Source of the DNA: Clostridiaceae bacterium | Lineage (GTDB): Bacteria > Bacillota > Clostridia > Tissierellales > Sporanaerobacteraceae | NCBI GenBank assembly: GCA_019391515.1 | Contig: JAHXQP010000027.1 | Coordinates: forward strand, 1 to 39,098 | Reading direction: 5' to 3' | Length of the DNA: 39,098 nucleotides | Shown: positions 17,670-24,855 of the stretch, one piece after another | Layout: the number at the start of each line of letters is the position of its first letter | Numbering within the stretch: position 1 is the first letter of the stretch | Notes under the pieces: model-generated | What the model was told of the DNA's origin: nothing | Databases searched by the model: none | The model's input: the letters and a program-made list of their open reading frames with translations, nothing else | Translations under genes and position numbers: made by a program

Positions 17670-18470
17670 ATGGGGAATTTTAGATATTATATATCTATTA
17701 TAATTACTTTTATAAAGTTTAATATAAAGAAGCTTTCAGAATATAGGGTGGATTTTTATTTAGGAGTATTTTTATTATTAATTATACAATTTTTGAATTT
17801 GAGTTTTTTTTATTTAATATTTGATGCAGTACCTGAAATAGATGGTTGGAATTTGTATGAGATTTTACTAGTATATGGATTTTATACTCTTAACTGTGGA
17901 TTTTTTATATTTTTATTTGGGAAATTGAGAAGTCTTAAAGCGTATTTGTACTCAGGTGAATTTGAGATAATGTTAACAAGACCAATACCACCAATTTTAC
18001 ACATTCTTATATCAGGATTTAATGAAGAATCTATATTTGAAATAATATTAGGATTCATTATTATATTTTATGCTATGAATAATTTAGGTATTTCGTTTAA
18101 TTTTATAAATACAATAATTATTATTTTATTTATGATATTAGGAAGTCTAATTTTTGGAGCTATAGCAATTATTGCTGAATCTATTTTATTTTATACAAGA
18201 CATAGTTTTACACCTATTGATAGTATTTTTTCCCTTGCTGAGTTTACTAAATATCCAATCTCAATATTTGGAATTGTATTTCAGAAAATTTTAACCTTTA
18301 TTATACCTTTAGGATTTCTAAGCTACTATCCTGCAAATTATTTTTTAAATAAGGAAACTATAAAAGTAAATATTTTTTTTGCAGAAGGAGTTATTTTATG
18401 TATTCTAATTATTGTATCAAAAATATTTTTTAATAAAGGCCTTAAAAAATATGAAGGTAATGGAAATTAG
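17670..18470 (+). CDS. ABC-2 family permease subunit 2
   Basis: The 266-residue protein has about six membrane segments and belongs to the partner family of the preceding permease (COG3694-like). Conserved features include the LLVYGFYTLNCGFFIFLFGKL region and the GEFEIMLTRPIPPI loop, close to the LxRPL motif of this family. GGAGG lies 10 bases before the ATG and overlaps the end of the previous gene, showing tight coupling. It is the last gene of the radical SAM operon; a symmetrical terminator follows. Confidence 0.86.
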   Translation: MGNFRYYISIIITFIKFNIKKLSEYRVDFYLGVFLLLIIQFLNLSFFYLIFDAVPEIDGWNLYEILLVYGFYTLNCGFFIFLFGKLRSLKAYLYSGEFEIMLTRPIPPILHILISGFNEESIFEIILGFIIIFYAMNNLGISFNFINTIIIILFMILGSLIFGAIAIIAESILFYTRHSFTPIDSIFSLAEFTKYPISIFGIVFQKILTFIIPLGFLSYYPANYFLNKETIKVNIFFAEGVILCILIIVSKIFFNKGLKKYEGNGN

Positions 18471-18484
18471 TGTATATTTAAGTT

Positions 18485-18532
18485 AAAAAAATGCTCTTTT
18501 CTGTCTTATTCATGCAGGAAAGAGCATTTTTT
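18485..18532. terminator. Bidirectional terminator between converging genes
   Basis: AAAAAATGCTCTTTTCTG pairs with CAGGAAAGAGCATTTTTT (one wobble pair) around an 11-base loop, with A- and T-runs on either side. It serves both the exporter operon and the minus-strand gene that converges on it. Confidence 0.9.
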
Positions 18533-18552
18533 CATATTGGTAGTTTATTCAT

Positions 18553-18789
18553 TTAAATAGATGCTTCTTCTTTTTTATCTACTACATCGTAAAATAATTC
18601 GCTACTATATCTTATCATTCCATATTTTTGACCTTGCATTTCAGCAAGTATTTTCAACTCTTTGCCTGAGATTTCAACAGGCTCTTCCACTTCCTTTTTT
18701 TTCTTATTTCTTACTGTACAGCTGTAAATTGCATCGTCTTCTAGCTCTTCAACCTCTATTCCTAAATGTCTTAGTTTTTTAGAAAACAA
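18553..18789 (-). CDS. Small acidic/basic protein of unknown function (78 aa)
   Basis: On the minus strand a TTG start at 18789 is preceded at 7 bases by AGGGGGTG, a strong ribosome binding site. The frame runs 78 codons to a stop just before the bidirectional terminator. The protein is highly charged, with a KKKKEVEEPVE stretch in the middle, no signal peptide and no membrane segment. I do not recognise the family. It lies head-to-tail downstream of recX, but a recX terminator separates them, so it probably has its own promoter at about 18800-18850. Confidence 0.7.
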   Translation of the reverse strand: MFSKKLRHLGIEVEELEDDAIYSCTVRNKKKKEVEEPVEISGKELKILAEMQGQKYGMIRYSSELFYDVVDKKEEASI

Positions 18790-18896
18790 TACTTTTCACC
18801 CCCTGTTTTATATTTACCCCATTGCATATATAATACCATATTATAGGATTATTTTAAGTTGTTATTCACAATTTTAAGAAAAATACTAAAATAAAA

Positions 18897-18920
18897 AAAG
18901 AGCTATTTTACTAGCTCTTT
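18897..18920 (-). terminator. recX terminator overlapping its stop codon
   Basis: Read on the minus strand, AAAGAGCTA and TAGCTCTTT form a 9-bp stem with a 6-base loop followed by a run of seven T. The TAG stop of recX is part of the descending arm, so coding and terminator sequence overlap. Confidence 0.85.
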
Positions 18921-19517
18921 TAAAACCTTAGAGACACACTCAAAAGAATATCCCCTTCTTTGAAGATATCCACCTAATTTTCTGTAGATAGCATTTTTAT
19001 CATCATTTTTATAAGATTTAACTTTTTTTGTGGCTAATTCCATAGCTCTTTCATATTCGTTGTCAGAATATTTTTCTACTATTTCACTTGCTATGCTTTC
19101 ATCTACACCTTTATTTTGTAATTCATGTTTTATTCTATAACTTCCTAGTTTTTTCAATCTGATTTTTTCTTCAGTGTAAATTTCCGCAAATCTTCTATCA
19201 TCTATAAAATTATACTTTTTCAAATAAGCTAAGGTTTCATTAATTACTTCCTCATCGAAACCTTTTTTGATCATTTTATCCACAATTTCCTTTTCTGTTC
19301 TTGATCTATGAGATAAAAACTTTAATGCATAATCATTGGCACTATTTTGTTCTTCAGATTTTAGTACGTTTTCGATATAAGATTCATCTATTTCCATATC
19401 TTTTTTTAAATTATATTTATATGCTATTTCCAAATCCAATCCAAAGGCAAATTCACCATCTAAGTATATATTTACTCTATCCTTATTGTTTTGAGGTTTT
19501 ATTTTTGTTATTTTCAT
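18903..19517 (-). CDS. recX: Regulatory protein RecX
   Basis: The 204-residue minus-strand protein has the three-helix repeats of RecX: ALKFLSHRSRTEKEIVDKMIKKGFDEEVINETLAYLK and FIDDRRFAEIYTEEKIRLKKLGSYRIKHELQNKGVDESI, with the family's R-x-R-T-E-x-E and DDRRFAE motifs. RecX binds RecA and limits its filament growth during recombination and SOS repair. Its N-terminal 60 residues (ITKIKPQNNKDRVNIYLDGEFAFGLD) match the beta-rich start typical of Firmicute RecX. It is not next to recA here. The ATG at 19517 has AAAGGATT upstream on the minus strand. Confidence 0.93.
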   Translation of the reverse strand: MKITKIKPQNNKDRVNIYLDGEFAFGLDLEIAYKYNLKKDMEIDESYIENVLKSEEQNSANDYALKFLSHRSRTEKEIVDKMIKKGFDEEVINETLAYLKKYNFIDDRRFAEIYTEEKIRLKKLGSYRIKHELQNKGVDESIASEIVEKYSDNEYERAMELATKKVKSYKNDDKNAIYRKLGGYLQRRGYSFECVSKVLKELVK

Positions 19518-19676
19518 AAAAAAATCCTTTCATGAGGTGATATTTTAAGCAAAGTATATTAGAATATAATATATAGTATATATTATCATAAAATTAAACT
19601 ATAGTCGAAAATCTTTATTATTAAACAATTATTAGGGTATAAAAGTAAATAGTAGAAAATTAAGGAGACCGATGAA

Positions 19677-20378
19677 ATGAAAAAAGATAAGATCATATTT
19701 TTTGTTATTAGCACTATATTAGGTGTTTTAATTGGATTTCAGTTTAATACTGTAGATAGTGTAAAAGAAGCTAGTATGGCTCCTGGAAAGGAAGGAGAAA
19801 AAATAGCCTTAAGAATTGAAAAAATGAGTCAAGAAAAAGAAAGCTTAGAAGAAGAAATAAAAGAACGTAATAATCTATTGAAGAAATATGAAAAAAATAT
19901 AATAGATGAAAAAACAAAAGGATTGATAAAAGAAACAGAGAAATATAAAATGATATCTGGATATGAAGAAATAGAGGGACCGGGAATTACAATTGAAATT
20001 AATGATTTGTATGATGATTATTTATATTATTCTGATGACCAAGTATTGGTAGAAAAAAAGGAATTGTTGACTTTTATTGTTAATATTTTAAGAATGGCAA
20101 ATGCAGAAGCTATTTCAATCAATGATCTTCGTATTACAGGATATACAGAAATAGAAGTAGCAGGAAGACATTTTGAAATAAACGGAGTATCTACAAATAC
20201 ACCATTTTCAATAAAAGTAATTGGAAATCAAAGCGATCTATATAAAATAACAGAGCATTTAGTTGATGATGAATATTTTGGCATAAAAATAACGAAAAGT
20301 AACAATATAACTATACCAAAATCCAATAAACTAATTGAATTTAAAAATGCAGAACCTATAATTGAAGGAAGTAAATAA
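19677..20378 (+). CDS. DUF881 family membrane-anchored protein
   Basis: The 233-residue protein has an N-terminal membrane segment (about residues 6-26), a charged coiled coil (about 42-80) and a C-terminal DUF881 domain with EIEGPGITIEINDLY, ANAEAISINDLRI and FEINGVSTNTPFSIKVIG. DUF881 proteins are found near cell-division genes in many Gram-positives, but their role is unknown. GGAGACC precedes the ATG. It stands alone here, between recX (opposite strand) and the cobalamin-riboswitch region, and looks like part of the core chromosome. Confidence 0.9.
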   Translation: MKKDKIIFFVISTILGVLIGFQFNTVDSVKEASMAPGKEGEKIALRIEKMSQEKESLEEEIKERNNLLKKYEKNIIDEKTKGLIKETEKYKMISGYEEIEGPGITIEINDLYDDYLYYSDDQVLVEKKELLTFIVNILRMANAEAISINDLRITGYTEIEVAGRHFEINGVSTNTPFSIKVIGNQSDLYKITEHLVDDEYFGIKITKSNNITIPKSNKLIEFKNAEPIIEGSK

Positions 20379-20434
20379 AAGTAATAAAACTTATAATTCG
20401 ATTTAAAATGAGTAAATTCTAAATAATCGACAAG

Positions 20435-20463
20435 TTGACAATGAAATTTTTATATAGTAATAT
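20435..20463 (+). promoter_or_regulatory. Sigma-A-type promoter of cobalamin riboswitch A1
   Basis: TTGACA at 20435-20440 and TAATAT at 20458-20463 are separated by 17 bases. The same arrangement occurs in the duplicated copy at 29787-29815. Transcription would start near 20470, just before the aptamer. Confidence 0.8.
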
Positions 20464-20477
20464 ATACCTGTAATTAA

Positions 20478-20665
20478 ATAGATTCTATGGTTGCTTATGC
20501 AATAATAGGGAATAAGGTTAGAGACCTTAACAGCCCCCGCTACTGTAAAAGCTACTGATACTCTGGGGATATCACTGAAATATAATTTTGGGAAGATAAG
20601 GGTATTGGGTTAGAAGCTTTAAGTCAGGAGACCTGTCATAGATGTAACGGAAAGCTAATTTCGGT
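20478..20665 (+). ncRNA. Cobalamin riboswitch, canonical type (copy A1)
   Basis: Conserved cobalamin-riboswitch blocks appear in order: an AATAGGGAATAAGGTTAGAG region, the AGCCCCCGCTACTGTAA core, CACTGAAAT, TGGGAAGATAAG, and the B12 box AAGTCAGGAGACCTG at 20621-20635. The outer stem can pair ATCTATG with the first strand at about 20482-20490. A hairpin GCTAATTTC/GAAATTAAGC with a GG-containing loop follows, as expected for the kissing-loop arm. The terminator at 20733-20757 is the likely expression platform. It should shut off transcription when cobalamin is bound. Confidence 0.92.
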
Positions 20666-20732
20666 GGGAAATTAAGCGTACGATTATATATTTTTGAAAA
20701 TTTGTTTTTCATTTATTTAAATATCTTATGCT

Positions 20733-20763
20733 AAAAATCCTACTGTGTAGGATTTTTTTATTT
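20733..20763 (+). terminator. Terminator of riboswitch A1
   Basis: AAAAATCCTAC and GTAGGATTTTT form an 11-bp stem with a TGT loop, followed by T-rich sequence. The same hairpin follows riboswitch A2. Confidence 0.88.
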
Positions 20764-20857
20764 TCCAAGAAAGTATGTAGATAGTGCTCGTTATAATTGA
20801 TACAAAATTATGAATATTCAAATAACATAACAATGCAACTGAAAGGGGAAAAAGTAG

Positions 20858-20912
20858 ATGGCAAAGGGTAGAATATTGGTTTAGAATTATGAAAATATTA
20901 TTTTAACATTTT
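20858..20912 (+). pseudogene. Remnant of a deleted LRR protein gene
   Basis: The segment matches the first 18 or so codons of the LRR_5 gene at 30211, including its GAAAGGGG ribosome binding site and ATGGCAAAG start. Codon 9 (TGG in the intact copy) is TAG here. After about 20910 the sequence jumps to what, in the intact copy, lies behind the gene, just before the next riboswitch. So almost the whole gene (some 800 bases) was removed, leaving its 5' end joined to its 3' flank. Confidence 0.85.
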
Positions 20913-20928
20913 AAAATTTTAACTTTAT

Positions 20929-21067
20929 ATCAAAGAAAGCCAAAGATTTATTTATAGGGCAGGATAATACAGATTATCCTATTAAATTAGGTGAGAATCC
21001 TGAACAGATGCGCTACCGTGATAATCTTATTAGAAATAAAGGTTTAGTCGGAAATAGTTTCTTTGAT
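20929..21067 (+). ncRNA. Cobalamin-riboswitch-like element, compact variant (copy B1)
   Basis: A 10-bp outer stem (ATCAAAGAAA with TTTCTTTGAT) encloses a hairpin AGGATAAT/ATTATCCT, then TAGGTGAGAATCCTGA and ACAGATGCGCTACCGTGA. This order corresponds to the L5 loop and the core of cobalamin riboswitches such as E. coli btuB (GTGCGAATCTGGAGCTGACGCGCAGCGGT). The 3' box reads TTTAGTCGGAAA instead of AGTCAGGAGACCTG, and the element is only about 140 bases. Three copies occur in this window, each ahead of a large surface protein. Ligand assignment to a corrinoid is well supported; which corrinoid is unknown. Confidence 0.8.
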
Positions 21068-21126
21068 AGCAGAAAACAAATCTAATACATTAGCTTTGTT
21101 TTGAGTAAAGTTCTATAGCATAAATA

Positions 21127-21173
21127 GAGCTTCTGTTTTAAGTGATTAATTACTTAGAACAGGAGCTTTTTTA
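21127..21173 (+). terminator. Terminator of riboswitch B1
   Basis: AGCTTCTGTT pairs with AACAGGAGCT (one G-U) and an inner TAAGT/ACTTA extends the stem; TTTTTTA follows. The second variant riboswitch has the same hairpin. Confidence 0.88.
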
Positions 21174-21255
21174 TTATAAATTTAAGGAGGGATTATAATA
21201 TTTCAAAATTAGAGATGCTACATTTTAAACAATAAATTGAAAGGTGAGTGAAAAA

Positions 21256-24200
21256 ATGAGAAAACAGTCAAAATTATTTAAACGTATTTTGACCATGGCA
21301 ATTATTATGTCTATGGTGTTAACGAGTTTTATAGGCGTTTTTGCTGAAGGAGAAAATTTAGAAGGGCAAAAAGAAGTAAAAGGATATGTAACTATCTCTG
21401 TTGAGAAATTTTCATTAGGATTAGGTTATATAAGAGAACCTGTAAAAGTTCCTTTTTATGAAGGAGATACTGTAGCTGATCTGACTATAAAGGTAATTGG
21501 CGAAGAGAATGCTCATTATAAAGGGAATGGCCAGGAAGGTTTTTGGTTAAATGATGTAAAAGATAATGAAATAAGAGAACCAAATTGGCCTCAACATATA
21601 TTAGATCACACATCTCCGGGGATACTTGATGAAGTTGGACGTATTGAGCCAGATTGGCTAAGTCAATATGATTATAATCCTGAAGCCTCAGGCTGGATGT
21701 ATTGTGTTAATGGTAAATTTCCAGATACTATTGCTTCTGGAGTTAAACCAAAAGATGGAGATGTTATTAGATGGCAATTTACGATAGTAGGACTTGGTCG
21801 AGATATAGGCGCTAATCCTGAAGGAAGTGGAAATGCAGATTCATGGGGAGCAGATTTTATATCTATAGCTAATAAGGATGGACTTACAAGACTAGTTAGT
21901 GAAGTAAATAGTTCGGAAGAAAAAGATGAACTTCTTAAGAATGAAGGAATAAAAGCAGCATATGATAACGCAAAGAAACAACTAGAAGATATAGCAAGTT
22001 CCCAAGAAAATGTTGATAATGCATTGGGTAAACTTCAAACTGCAATTAAAAATTCCGAAAAACCAGAATTAGATAAATCTAAGTTAGAAGAGGCAATATC
22101 AAAAGGAAAAAAAGTAGATTTAGAAAATAAAACAGAAGAAAGTGTAACGGCTTTAAATGAAGCAATAGAAAAGGGTAAGGAAGTACTTGTAAAAGATAGG
22201 ACAACACAAAAAGAAATAGATATTGTAGTTAAAGCCATAGAAGCTGCAATTGAGAATTTAAAATCAGAGCCATTAGAAAAGCCAGGAAATAATGGAGAAT
22301 TGGATAAACCAATAGAAGTAGGTACAACATTAAACTGGCCACAATTCATGGGAAATCTAGAACTTCAAGGAGTATCTGATGCAAAGACTCCAAGAACTAG
22401 CGAGGAAATGGTACTAAAATGGAAATATACTGAATCTAGGGGAGAAGGCGATTGGGTGACTACCCCAGGTACTCCTATTATAGTAGGGGATTATACATAT
22501 TGTTATATATATGAAAAACTTATTAAATTTGATACTAGTACTGGAAAAATAGTAAAAACTGCACCAGCTCCAGGAGATGCCGCATTTTTCATAAACTTGG
22601 CTTATGGTGACGGTAAGATTTTTGTTCCTAGACATGTTACTAGAAAAAATGGGGTGAAAGGAAAGACATATTTAATTGCATATGATGCAGATACTTTAGA
22701 ACAATTATTTGTTACCGATTCAATAGCAGATGGTGCACAAATTCAAGCACAGGTATTTTATAATGATGGTTATGTATATACTGGACCAAGGGATAGAAAT
22801 GGGAAATTTGCGGCTTTTAAAACTACTGATGTAGATACTTCAAAATCAGATGAAGTTGTAGAAGCAGCATGGACTATAGAAACAAATACAATGTTAGGAT
22901 TCGGAACAAATGCAGGTCCTGCATTTGTAAATGGAGCAATTATATTTGCAGATCAAGGTAAGATAAGAAGAGAAGGAAGTAAAGTATGGTCTGTAGATGC
23001 AAAAACAGGAGAAGTAATTGATTCCATAATTTTACCAAATAAAGAAGTGGTTTCATCTACTATTGTATACTATCCAAAGAATAATCGTATATATATTTCA
23101 GCTAGTGGTCCAGGAAGTGAAGGAGCTGTAGTACGTTCATATGAGGTGAATAGTAATGGTTCTTTTAATAAAAATAGCATGAAGGCATATATTTCTGATG
23201 TTGATGGCGGTGGAACTCAGTCAAGTCCAGTCATATACAATGATAGGTTGTATCTTGGTGGTGGTGGACGTACTATGGGTAGTGCAGAGCCGTTTCATGT
23301 AATTGATGCAAACACTATGGAGGAAATTTATAGAATAGATGAAATTATAACCAAAGGAACTCCTATATTGACTACAGCTTATTCTACAAAAGAAAATAAT
23401 CAAGAAGTATATATTTATCTTATTCCCTATGCACCAGATCAAGAAAGCGATACTTCTATAATGTATATTGTCAGAGATAGTATAGGTCAAACAGAACCTA
23501 AGTATGAAAAAATTATAAATGTAGGGGAAAAACAATATGCTTCACAAAGTGTAGCAATTTCACCTAATGGAGATATGGTATTCTATAATGATGCTAGAAT
23601 TCTTTATAATTATGGAAATAAAAACAATACTATTATAGGTGCTCAAGATATTGTAAATCAGATTGAACGATTACCAGAGCTAGCTGGTGCTCCATATTAT
23701 AATAGCTTTGAAATCAAGCGTATATTTGAACGTTATAATGCTTTAAGTGATAAAGAAAAAGCCAGGGTAAGTAATTTTGATAAATTAGGAAAAATATTAG
23801 AAAATGTTGATCCAGTAGAATATTTAATAAAAGGAATTGATTCATTACCGCAATTAGAAGAAATAACATTAGATGACCAAGGCAGGATCCTATCCTTAAA
23901 AGCATTTTATGATAGATTATCAGATGAAGAGAAAGCTAAGGTTACAAATGCAGATAAATTACTTAAGACTATTGCAAAAGTAGAAGAATTACAAGATTAT
24001 ATTTCTGCAAAGGGAGTTATTGAAGCGATAGATAAGATAAAACCTGTAGACAAGATTACTTCTGTGGATAATACTTTAATACTATCCACAAGAACTAGAT
24101 ACGATGAATTAAGTGATAGAGCAAAAAAATTAGTAACAAATCTTTCGAAACTAGAAAAGGCAGAGGAAAAACTAAAAAAGGTACTAGATCAAATACAAAA

Positions 24201-24792
24201 AGTAGACGAGCTTATTAAAAGTACATTAGTTGGTGAGCCAATTACTGCTAATAGCAAACCATTAATAGACAGTGTAGACAAAGCTATTGAAGGTCTTACT
24301 CCGGAAGACTTAAATACTATTACTAGTTATGAGCAGTACTTTATTCCAGCTAAGATTGATTATATAAATGCATTAATTAATGAAAAACTAATGGATGAGC
24401 ACAAAAAGGTTACTGTGAATAAAGATAATATAGACAAGATAAAAGATATTATAGATGAGGTAGAAACTCATTATAAATCTATACCAGAATCGGAGCTAAA
24501 ATATATCGAAAACTATAAATTTATTCCTGAAATATTAGAAGACATAGAAAACTTTAGTAAAGACAAAGAACAATCGCTAAACAAAGATTCAATTAGAGAC
24601 AAAGATAATAAAGACAATAAAGACAATGGCAATATAAAACATAATAAACAAAACAACAATCAACCTAGAGCTAATAATGACAGTTTACCTAAAACTGGTT
24701 CGAAAAATTATACATTTATTGCTGTAGCTTTAATATTAACAGGAATATTACTAATTGTATATAGAAGTAAAAGTTGCATTAAAGAACAATAA
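21256..24792 (+). CDS. Wall-anchored surface protein: DUF4430 (transcobalamin-like) + FIVAR + PQQ-like propeller + helical repeats + LPKTG
   Basis: About 1,178 residues. A signal peptide (residues 1-31) is followed by a DUF4430 domain (about 40-165) with the motif ASGWMYCVNGKFP and DGDVIRWQFT; this domain is related to the C-terminal beta domain of transcobalamin and intrinsic factor. Two FIVAR-like helical modules follow (about 205-340), then a PQQ-like beta propeller (about 350-790; repeated DxxTGK/E turns), helical repeats with YDxLSDEEKAKVTN (about 800-1080), a charged linker and an LPKTG sortase signal (from 1144). Two cobalamin riboswitches in tandem control it. GTG 21244 is in frame, but AAGGTGA before ATG 21256 favours the latter. 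Role: probably corrinoid capture at the wall; the propeller's role is unknown. Confidence 0.85.
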   Translation: MRKQSKLFKRILTMAIIMSMVLTSFIGVFAEGENLEGQKEVKGYVTISVEKFSLGLGYIREPVKVPFYEGDTVADLTIKVIGEENAHYKGNGQEGFWLNDVKDNEIREPNWPQHILDHTSPGILDEVGRIEPDWLSQYDYNPEASGWMYCVNGKFPDTIASGVKPKDGDVIRWQFTIVGLGRDIGANPEGSGNADSWGADFISIANKDGLTRLVSEVNSSEEKDELLKNEGIKAAYDNAKKQLEDIASSQENVDNALGKLQTAIKNSEKPELDKSKLEEAISKGKKVDLENKTEESVTALNEAIEKGKEVLVKDRTTQKEIDIVVKAIEAAIENLKSEPLEKPGNNGELDKPIEVGTTLNWPQFMGNLELQGVSDAKTPRTSEEMVLKWKYTESRGEGDWVTTPGTPIIVGDYTYCYIYEKLIKFDTSTGKIVKTAPAPGDAAFFINLAYGDGKIFVPRHVTRKNGVKGKTYLIAYDADTLEQLFVTDSIADGAQIQAQVFYNDGYVYTGPRDRNGKFAAFKTTDVDTSKSDEVVEAAWTIETNTMLGFGTNAGPAFVNGAIIFADQGKIRREGSKVWSVDAKTGEVIDSIILPNKEVVSSTIVYYPKNNRIYISASGPGSEGAVVRSYEVNSNGSFNKNSMKAYISDVDGGGTQSSPVIYNDRLYLGGGGRTMGSAEPFHVIDANTMEEIYRIDEIITKGTPILTTAYSTKENNQEVYIYLIPYAPDQESDTSIMYIVRDSIGQTEPKYEKIINVGEKQYASQSVAISPNGDMVFYNDARILYNYGNKNNTIIGAQDIVNQIERLPELAGAPYYNSFEIKRIFERYNALSDKEKARVSNFDKLGKILENVDPVEYLIKGIDSLPQLEEITLDDQGRILSLKAFYDRLSDEEKAKVTNADKLLKTIAKVEELQDYISAKGVIEAIDKIKPVDKITSVDNTLILSTRTRYDELSDRAKKLVTNLSKLEKAEEKLKKVLDQIQKVDELIKSTLVGEPITANSKPLIDSVDKAIEGLTPEDLNTITSYEQYFIPAKIDYINALINEKLMDEHKKVTVNKDNIDKIKDIIDEVETHYKSIPESELKYIENYKFIPEILEDIENFSKDKEQSLNKDSIRDKDNKDNKDNGNIKHNKQNNNQPRANNDSLPKTGSKNYTFIAVALILTGILLIVYRSKSCIKEQ

Positions 24793-24802
24793 TTTATAGA
24801 GT

Positions 24803-24828
24803 GAGAGATCATTCTAAAATGATCTCTC
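24803..24828 (+). terminator. Hairpin between the first surface protein and the next gene
   Basis: A perfect 11-bp stem (GAGAGATCATT/AATGATCTCTC) with a CTAA loop lies 11 bases after the stop. Only CTAAATAATTAT follows, not a T-run, so it may attenuate or mark an RNA processing site rather than end the operon. The downstream transporter genes have no riboswitch of their own, so read-through is expected. Confidence 0.5.
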
Positions 24829-24855
24829 CTAAATAATTATTATGAGGGGATAGTT

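Noticed and set aside
20929-21067. T-box or other non-cobalamin leader
   Set aside because: No T-box sequence or specifier loop; the GGTGAGAATCC and GCGCTACCGT blocks line up with the cobalamin core.
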